Positions 53,001 through 61,000 of a stretch of DNA of 64,000 nucleotides are shown piece by piece. Numbering within the stretch: position 1 is the stretch's first letter; every line of letters starts with the position of its first letter. The notes under the pieces were generated by a model. It searched no databases. It was not told the origin of the DNA and saw only the letters and a list, made by a program, of their open reading frames with translations. Source of the DNA: Candidatus Cloacimonadota bacterium (GTDB lineage: Bacteria; Cloacimonadota; Cloacimonadia; Cloacimonadales; JAIOQZ01). The translations under genes and the position numbers were made by a program. The DNA lies in assembly GCA_021108395.1 (NCBI GenBank), contig JAIOQZ010000039.1:62001-126000 (forward strand), in the 5' to 3' direction.

Positions 53001-54846
53001 ATTGCTTGCTTGGTCATTCTGTTTCGCTCGCCTGCAGGATACACATCGCCAACACATGGAAGCTTGGCAGCAATCTATGAAGCGGATTGGTAAAGGAACA
53101 GGAAAACATGCGCCACACCATCGACGCGAGGCTCAGAAACACCTCAACCAGTGTCGTGAGGCAGTACCGGGGTGGGTTATGCCACTGCATCGAGTCTGGG
53201 ACACAATAGAGCCCTCACCGGAGATGTTTGATGTTATCATTGTTGATGAAGCATCTCAGTGTGGTGTAGAAGCACTTCCGCTCTTGTATCTGGGCAAGAA
53301 AGTATTGATCGTTGGTGACGACAAACAAATAAGTCCTGCTGCTGTGGGGATTCCTCGCAATGATGTGTATCGACTGATGAAGGATTTTTTGTTCGATTAC
53401 GATTATCAATCGACCTTCGACGTAGAGAGCAGCCTTTTTGAACATGGTAAGCGCCTGTATTCACGCCGACAGATTACATTGCGAGAACACTTCCGCTGTA
53501 TGCCGGAAATAATCCGCTTTAGCAACGATCTTTGTTATACCGATACACCGTTAATACCATTAAGGCAATTTGGCTCAGACCGTTTAACACCGCTGGAACG
53601 TGTATTTGTTGATAGTGGCTATCGTGAAGGGAAGGCTAATCGCGTTATCAATAGACCTGAATCTCAGGAAGTTGTGGCCAAGATTGTCGAATTATGTTGT
53701 GATGAACGATATGAAGCCAAGACAATGGGTGTTATTGTTCTGCAGGGAGATGCTCAAGCAAGTTTGATTGAACAAGAATTGCTGAATCAAATAGGAGCAG
53801 AAGAAATCGAGAAACGGCGTATCGTTTGTGGTAATCCGTATAGTTTTCAGGGTGATGAACGAGACGTAATTTTCTTGTCGATGGTCGCGGCACCGAATAC
53901 AAGAATAGGTGCTTTGACAAAACCAGAGGCTGAAAGACGATTCAATGTTGCAGCGAGTCGCGCTCGAGACCAGATGTGGCTATTTCATTCTGTGACAATC
54001 GATGATCTTAGCAAAGATTGCTTGCGACGCAAGTTACTCGAATTCTTCGAGAATTCTAAACCACTTGAGATTGCTGGAATTGATCTTGAGGAACTGGAGC
54101 GCAGAGCATATCAGGACAACCGAAGTACTATCAAACCACCCAAGCCATACGATAGTTGGTTCGAGCTCAATGTTGCCTTAGAACTGGCAAGAAAAGGATA
54201 TATTGTTATTCCACAGTATGAATTTGGAGGAAAATGGATTGATCTTGTTGTTCAGCACGGTTCACGGCAATTAGCGATTGAATGTGATGGTGATAATTGG
54301 CACGGTGCTGATCGTTATGAGGCAGATATGCAACGTCAGCGGCAACTTGAGCGTTGTGGATGGGAGTTTTTCCGAGTAAGAGAGTCGGCCTTCTACTCAA
54401 ATAAAGCAGAAGCATTGAAAGATCTCTGGTTACGGCTACAAGACCGAGGTATCTTCCCAGGTTATGCAAATAAGCCTGAGAGCGACAATGATGATAACCG
54501 TAGTGCAAGTAATAACAGAGGTGGTGAATCTGAAAGGAATGTGAAGTCAAGCTCTCCATTTACTGAGGCAGCAGTCACTTCGACACCACAACCAAGTCAT
54601 CCATTAACTGAAATTCCCACTCAACAAATCCGGAATGCAATCTTGGCTGCATTATCCAAATGTCCAAACAACTCATGTACAGAGGACTCGATAACGAAGA
54701 GGGTTCTGAAAGAGCTTGATATCATTACTCGAGGTCAACCTCGCAAGGCATTCGAGCAAAGAATCAAGAAGAGTGTTAACGAACTAGTGGTTGAAGACTT
54801 GATCGAGAAATATCGAGCAAAAAACAAGCGACTCAGACTGATATAG
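50020..54846 (+). CDS. SF1 helicase (Upf1/Dna2-like) fused to a Vsr/MTES-1575-type nuclease
   Basis: A protein of about 1,608 residues with probable defence function. N-terminal 370 residues are of no known type. Then comes an SF1 helicase: Walker A VLVQGHPGTGKSHTI (near residue 400), a long coiled insertion (about 460-1000), Walker B DVIIVDEASQCG (Asp1076-Glu1077), GDDKQISP, and late motifs SFQGDERDVI and RRFNVAASRARDQMW. A Vsr/DUF559-like nuclease (about 1,375-1,475) has SWFELNVALELARKGY (Glu1382), WIDLVV (Asp1408) and IECDGDNWHG (Glu1421, Asp1423). A disordered linker and a winged-helix-like end follow. ATG 50020 has GGAG nine bases upstream; a TTG at 50005 is less likely. Its neighbour is the STAND protein, 381 bases upstream. 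Confidence 0.85.
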   Translation: MIQSTVTVHNEKAVRLIDYLLKLALLRSKSVRTIDTYEKTLWIKDIPLENECFTQAWDQKEDYNPDIWIEVQNRKEPELPRIPEICAGWIDESSLRNKNELSDLFPEITKQVENPDWREGSDEPEFLSLIIQLEDHQEVQQTWEKYLEKRWLPWTEAHNIWESIHHVYTTLFTIYQEQLRLGEEFELVLGLGLLSWQTPGGYSVRRHLIVANASLKFNAQQGKFTVCASPDGANLRPELDMLDIQEQPSGAVTDAKKTLATSADDPWENDCVTVVLQALVHSISPDGEYESSLEAKKQRVSEKPLVEYAPTLILRKRSTKGLTDTLERIKDNIENGGLIPSEFGGLTETPPTSGDNDNVDPGDTNCELVSELYFPKPSNDEQRRIVEKISTSSGVLVQGHPGTGKSHTIANLISHLLATGQRTLITAQTPRALQVLKDLVPEELRPLCINLLGSGLEEKRSLESSIGGILRKNEEWNEEQARQKRDELELKLHDLRQEKVSLIRRLQDIRESETHAQSIAEGNYKGTAAQIAKAVHQKESSYKWFTDTPTLNKTCPVSESDLRPILDALRHFVPDKRHELSLICPDSLQPVDGFASLVNAEQKAIEEEVRSGKGADEQIAEYLTRVENDTIESLRDSLELFQSKLRSLPIATHPWVSRALSDVLNRNPALWKKLHQVTSQSISTIESLVSLADNTNITLPDNIQLKKVIEDISKLIEHMKSGGKLGWGLFRPKLVKERMYILKTVRVNGRLCASLEQLFVLSDALKVRLECERAWGFWAGHCEKTKGHFVMQFAALEALYEALGKVLSIEILIVECRKKIQQHSAIIEPVWAEESQVEQLIASCTLAMARQVKDKAVMEISGLEVPLVLLMAKNSVHPVVSELINAIRNRNIEAYAHAVGRNHEMVQERERLRKIDSKISEIKQVMPNMIEDITQTYNESYWENQIASIKEAWHWAQAKQWIDVYIRKEDSPALAQRVKQIESEISSIISRLASLLAWSFCFARLQDTHRQHMEAWQQSMKRIGKGTGKHAPHHRREAQKHLNQCREAVPGWVMPLHRVWDTIEPSPEMFDVIIVDEASQCGVEALPLLYLGKKVLIVGDDKQISPAAVGIPRNDVYRLMKDFLFDYDYQSTFDVESSLFEHGKRLYSRRQITLREHFRCMPEIIRFSNDLCYTDTPLIPLRQFGSDRLTPLERVFVDSGYREGKANRVINRPESQEVVAKIVELCCDERYEAKTMGVIVLQGDAQASLIEQELLNQIGAEEIEKRRIVCGNPYSFQGDERDVIFLSMVAAPNTRIGALTKPEAERRFNVAASRARDQMWLFHSVTIDDLSKDCLRRKLLEFFENSKPLEIAGIDLEELERRAYQDNRSTIKPPKPYDSWFELNVALELARKGYIVIPQYEFGGKWIDLVVQHGSRQLAIECDGDNWHGADRYEADMQRQRQLERCGWEFFRVRESAFYSNKAEALKDLWLRLQDRGIFPGYANKPESDNDDNRSASNNRGGESERNVKSSSPFTEAAVTSTPQPSHPLTEIPTQQIRNAILAALSKCPNNSCTEDSITKRVLKELDIITRGQPRKAFEQRIKKSVNELVVEDLIEKYRAKNKRLRLI

Positions 54847-54929
54847 AGAATATCCAAGAAGCCCCCTATTCAATATCATAGAAGGAATGTTAACTCAATT
54901 CTGCGACTATAATCCTGTGGCATAATTGA

Positions 54930-54946
54930 TGCCAAGCGGCTTGGCA
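54930..54946. other. Small intergenic hairpin between convergent giant genes
   Basis: TGCCAAG / CTTGGCA (54930-54946) forms a seven-bp stem with a CGG loop. No T tract follows, so it is not a classical terminator. The rest of the 220-base gap shows nothing. Confidence 0.3.
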
Positions 54947-55066
54947 ATGAGTCGGAACTGGGTCGCCATTAAATCCGCCACAAAGAACTGGCGCAAACAA
55001 CTAATACACAAAAGCACTGACTGACAAAAATGACGAGTAACCATGCTTTCCTGATAATCGGAATTT

Positions 55067-58000
55067 CTACTTCAGAAGCAGCATCTTATGGATAATCGAT
55101 TTACCACCCACCTGGAGACGATAGAAGTACACACCCGAGGCGCATGGCATATTCTGAGTGTCTCTACCACTCCAGATAACCTCATGAGGGCCTGCATTCC
55201 GGGAGTCATTTACAAGGCGAGTCACAAGCTGACCCCTGATATTGTAAACGCTCAGTCTGACATGCTCTTCGGTGGGGATGCTGTATCGTATCGTCGTGGT
55301 CGGGTTGAAGGGATTGGGGAAGTTCTGTGTTAGGGTTATATGGTCATGAATGGGTGGAACCTGAGCGTCGCAATCGGTGACAAGCTGGAATATCAAAGCT
55401 TCACGTTTGTCGAAGTACTCTGTGTATGAGTTGGGGCGATATTCGGGATAACGCCCTGTGTATCCACTGTATCTGGTTGAACCCTCCATCAACAGATATG
55501 TATAGCCGATGTCGATTGTGGCATAAATGGAATCGACTTCGCTGGGAGGATTCTCGATGATCGACTCGAACCACTCAATTGCCGCGGGGTAATCGCCAAT
55601 CTTGATGTTGCACACATTAGCAAGGTAGTCCGCTAAAGCTTCAACTTCGTTATCAAAGTGAAGATTGGGCTCATTGAGATAGTATTGCTGCAACTCAGTA
55701 TAATCCGATTGAGTCACAGTGCAGATGGTTAGCAGCAGTTGGGCAGCTCTGGCAGCTTCATTGGAACCAGGATAATCTTCGATTACTTGCTCAAGTTGAG
55801 TTTCTGCAAGAAGGAAATTAGTGAGATCCATGTTGTACTCGGCAGCGATCAGCAATTCCAACGCAGGATTGTAGCCCGTATTCACGCTATCGCCAGGTTC
55901 CCAAACTGGCGTGTGAGAAAGGTATTCATACGGGTACAGATGAGTCTCGGCATCGAAGTTCTCACTCCAATAGTTGTTTCTGACCGTGTATGTTTCATGT
56001 CCAGCATGATGTACGCACCGGAAGTAGTGATCTTCCTCATGTAAATCATCGAAAATCAAGTTCCTTTCAAACGTTAATGGAATGCTGTCTTCATCGAAAA
56101 CAACTTCAACATTGTAGTTGTTGTGTATTGACTGGTATGGATAGTATTGTGAGCCTTGGACATCAATCACTGATTTACGCAGGGCCGCAAGACCAATGTA
56201 ATTGTTGTGAATGACGTTGCGCTCGCTGATGTCCGCAGTCGTGTGATAGAGCTCTATACCGTAACCGTATTGGTTGTTATAGATGAGGTTATCGGTTATC
56301 TCGTGTGTATTCCCGAAGCCAGATTCATTGATCCACAATGCAGTCATGTAATTCTGCATAGTGTTGTTGTTGATATCGAAGTTTGGGTATGAACTTATCG
56401 ATATCAGATTGGTGTAGTAGCTGAAGAAGAACTCGCAATGTTCTATCGTGACGATATCAGTTGAAATGGGTTCACAATTCATGTATGCATTGATGTGAGT
56501 AGTGTCAAACTCGCAGTAGCTGACTGTAAGGTCAGCATTGACGTGCTCGATGTAGGAGTCCGTGAAAACGCAATCTTCAATAACAATAGCTGAATTTGTC
56601 GACATGATTCTGGTGTTAGTGAAGGATGCATCATCAATCGTGATTTCTTCATCTGTGTCGAAATAGAGCCCCGCTGAAGACAGTGTATCGCTGCCAGTAA
56701 AATGGACATCGTTTTCGATAATCAGGACCGCATCATCAAACTGGATTTTCCTATTGTTCAGGAAAATTACAGATGCGTCATCATCAATCGTGAGAGTGAC
56801 ATCAGGCATGACAACGTAATGTGTTTCAACATGAACAGAACCTGTCCAAGTTGTATCCTGACTGATATACTGTGTATCGTCAAGTCCACATGCTTGAATT
56901 CGCACTTCTATATCAGAATACACAGATGAATCAAGAATGATGATGATTGGGTCATCAAATATCCCATCATCCTGGGGGATGAAATCGATCTGGATAATGG
57001 CCTGCTCAAATGCATCAAGCCACAAAGGGAAATCACTTCTGGTCAGGGTTGTTTCCTCCCTGGAAACATCAAGTATCTCTATAGAATTCTCAAATTCGGG
57101 ATTTGCATGATCATTGACTGCTCGTGCTGAGTAATCAGGTACTCTCGAACGAATTCTTGTAAGGTCGAGCCCTTCACCGCCTCCCCTTGAAACAGGAGAC
57201 ATAATGCTGCACTGGAAGTGCTCAGACGGAAGTTCAAGACCTTCGATGTATACCTGAGGAGAGGTTCCGCGATTTCTGATACTGAACGTAAGTGACTGGA
57301 TATCTCCAATGTATGTGTCCTCAAACTCCAAGTAAGTAGGATGTACTTCAATGCCAGGAGGATCGGGATATTCATAACAGCCGACATCACGCTTAAATCC
57401 TGAGAATTGATTTGGGAATGCGTCTTCATGAAGTGAGTAATCGAAGTAGTATAGATAGTGCGGTGTTGGAGCGCCATTATCAATGCAAAATGAATAGAAA
57501 TTCAAATGATAATCAGCATTATCTGGGTCGGCAAATTCAGGAATTTCATCAATAAGTGCATTGTGCATACCAATAAATAATGGATTATCTTGAACTTCAA
57601 TAACCATCTCCTGAATATTGCAGTAACCCATGTGAATCTCTTGTTCATTCGGAGTGATTTGCGAAGGATTTGTACCGGCACGTGTATTGTACCACAGGAT
57701 TGTATTCACCGTAGCGTTTCGCAAAACTTCGGCGTTTGGATCGAAATAAATTCCACCGCCACTGATGGCTGCATCGTTATTGCAGATTGTCGAGTTTATA
57801 CAGATAATGTCCCCATCATACTGATAAATCGCCCCGCCATACTGACTTTCGTTTGCATACATCAAGTTATTCTGGAGTAGTACTGAATCTTTTGAAAAAA
57901 GAACACCTCCAAAGCCCGTGTTGACAGCTTCATTATCGTGGAACACGCAATCTCTGACTACCAATGTGTCATTAGCGCTATTGTACAATACGCCACCGTT

Positions 58001-61000
58001 AGTTGCCTCATTGTCATAGAATTCGGAGTTGTAAATGCGTACAGATCCGCCATCTGTATGAATACACCCCCCATTCTGCCCTTGGTTTGAGAAAAAGACG
58101 CAATCAGTTACAATTACGTTACATGAATCTTGTGTCGCGATAACGCTTCCATTAGTTCCAACAGTATTTGACAAAGCAGCTCGAGTAATATTCAGGATAC
58201 CATAATCAATCACATGGAATCCATTCCAGTCATTTACGCCATCGAATGTGCTCAGAATCACTCGATCATCATGTGGGCCTGCAAGTGTGAAAACACCTTC
58301 AACTTGGACATATACATCCTCGTCGAATAGCATGCAGGAAACGAGGGAGTCGACTGATACATGAACACTGTCAGGGATGATAAGATTAGAGGTTACGTGA
58401 ACAGTATCAGCAAACAACACCAGATCCTTTTCGAGAGTACCACCAATTGTCAGCATTCCAATATGTTGCTTTTCTCTTGCACCAATATCATAGAAATGTT
58501 CAATTGGAGGATAACCGATTATGAGTTCATCCAGAACAGGCAATAACGAAGACGCCCAATCCTCTGGAGTTCCAGCGTTAATACATTCTGAATACATCGA
58601 CAGGTCATAATTTTCACCCTCAAACTGAGGGTCGGCGTCAATCACCGAGCTGAAAAAACCCAAGTAACTTGCGGTACGGGTTCCACTTGTGGATTGATAA
58701 TTTGGTCTTGAATTGCTGGATCGAGAGGAATCAGGATTCTCAACATGAATACCATTAATCCCACCCATGATATCACAATAGAAGAATCCAGTATCATCAA
58801 AGTCTGAACCAGAATTCAAATTCTCATAGTCATAAAAGAACGCTTGATTACCATAATCTGCAGAATTTGAATAGAGAATGGAATTTACCACATAGGGAAG
58901 TGCGGTTGAGCCATTGCAGTACAGAGCTCCACCTAGTTCAGCATCGTTGGATAGCAAATCACAATTTAATATTTGGGGGGCACTCAGACTATCAATATAT
59001 ATCGCCCCACCTTGTTCGGCGGAATTCCCGTCAATAATACTCCCTATCAACTGAAAATCGGATTCCTTTGCATAGATTGCCCCACCCATGGTGGCTTGAC
59101 AATCCTTGAATGTGCAGTTTTGGAACACCGGAGACGAATTATTCAGTTGAAGCGCGCCACCTTGATACAGGCTGTCAGGATTTGTGAATCTGCAATTAGT
59201 GAAAGTTGTCTCAAGATGATTGTTGAGCACTACTTGAACCCCGTGGGTCGTTCGACTGCGCGGGGGAGTAGTTGAGTTGAATTGACAGTATGTAAAATAG
59301 GAGTATAATTCATTATCTCGTTGATTGGAAGCATGCCGATCAAGGTTGTGGTCGCAGTTATTACTGCGCAGAAATGGAGTCTCGCCAGAAATAATCAATG
59401 ATGAGCCTGTCGTAACCAGTTCGTCAGTCAGAAATTGGATTGGTTCATCATCTGTACCCAGTGCTGTGATAATGCCTTCAACATATACATCACAGGTGTC
59501 GTCCATGATGACGGTTACATCAGGCAAGATTGTCAGGTTAATCTCCGGAAGCACATGAACGTCACCAACTACTCTCACGGTGTCGGCAGACCAGAATGTA
59601 TCAATCTGAATGTCACCAGATACTTGAACCGTGCCAGCAGTTTGTGGAAACTCATACGAACCAATGTCGATAACTGACTCATCGATTCGTGGATTACCTG
59701 CGATATCATACAATGGCATTGTAACACCTTGTATTGGAAGCAACCCGGCATTCACGCAAGGTGAGTTTCTTTCAATGAAGTAACCTAAGTTGTAATGATA
59801 CACAAATCCCGGGTCAGTCTCAACTATATCCGAATAGGTTCCACTGAAGGGGTCACCTTCGAAAGATGCTTGCCCATCAGGAATCGCGCAGTTCCAGAAA
59901 TCAGGTGCAGATGATGATTCCAGATAAACCGTACATAAGGTTTGACTCTCTGGTTCAGTATACAAAATTGTGTTGTAGAAATCTGGTGACGAGGCTTCAA
60001 GATGAATGGTGCTTTCAGAGCTACTGTCAAGTCCATGCCGGTAGGTCTCATTCACAATGAGCGGATTACTGTTGTCACAATACAGCGCAGAGCCCTCAGT
60101 GGCGCAATTATTCCAGTAGTGATTCCCAATCAGTGTCGGCGAGCTGTCCTCCAAATGGATCGCTCCGCCCGCGGTAGCTTGATTGCCGCGGAAAACACAG
60201 TTGGTAATCTCTATGTCGGCATCTTGAAGAGAGATTGCACCACCATAACCTGAAGAACAGTTTATGAATGTGCAGTTCTCGAAAGAGACATTGTCATTGC
60301 CGATAATCTCGATAGCGCCATATACTGGCGTGCGTTCATCATCACGAGAGCCTAACGATTCGAACTTGGTAAAACGTAAAGTGCTCACATTAGTACCAAT
60401 AAATTTGAGACGCCCACTCTCTATATAACCACCATGCATTCTGCGAAATGTGATTGGGGTTGATACAGTTCCATTGGTGGTTAAGCGGCCTTCAACATTG
60501 AAATCGTAATCCCCTTGAAACATGATAACGGTCCCTGCCTGCATCGTAACAACAGCACCATTAGCAATTCTAACATCATAGGGGATGATGTAATTACCTG
60601 ACCATGTCTCGTTTGAGGTGATGACACTGTCTGGTATGGTAGAGCCGTTCATAACCGTGAACCGAAGAGTATCAACTGCGATGTTGCCTTCGATATCCTC
60701 AGCTTGAACAGTAATGCGGTGAGGACCATTGGCAAACATTTCTGTACGGAGTAGGCTATTGCCAGTTCTTCTATTGGTAACTACATACTCGAACACGTGT
60801 CGATCTAAAGTAAGATCATTCCAGTGGCTGTTGTAGGAAAAAAGGGCTTCCGCAGCACCATCAGAAAATTTCGTGTCAAATTGCCAATGGGCTCTGTAAC
60901 CAAGTTCGTTAACGAGAACAACTGGGAAATTCCCTAATCGCTCAAGCTTGTAGCCAATTCTGTAGACGCCTTTTGCGCCATCGTTTCCCCAATAACCTTG

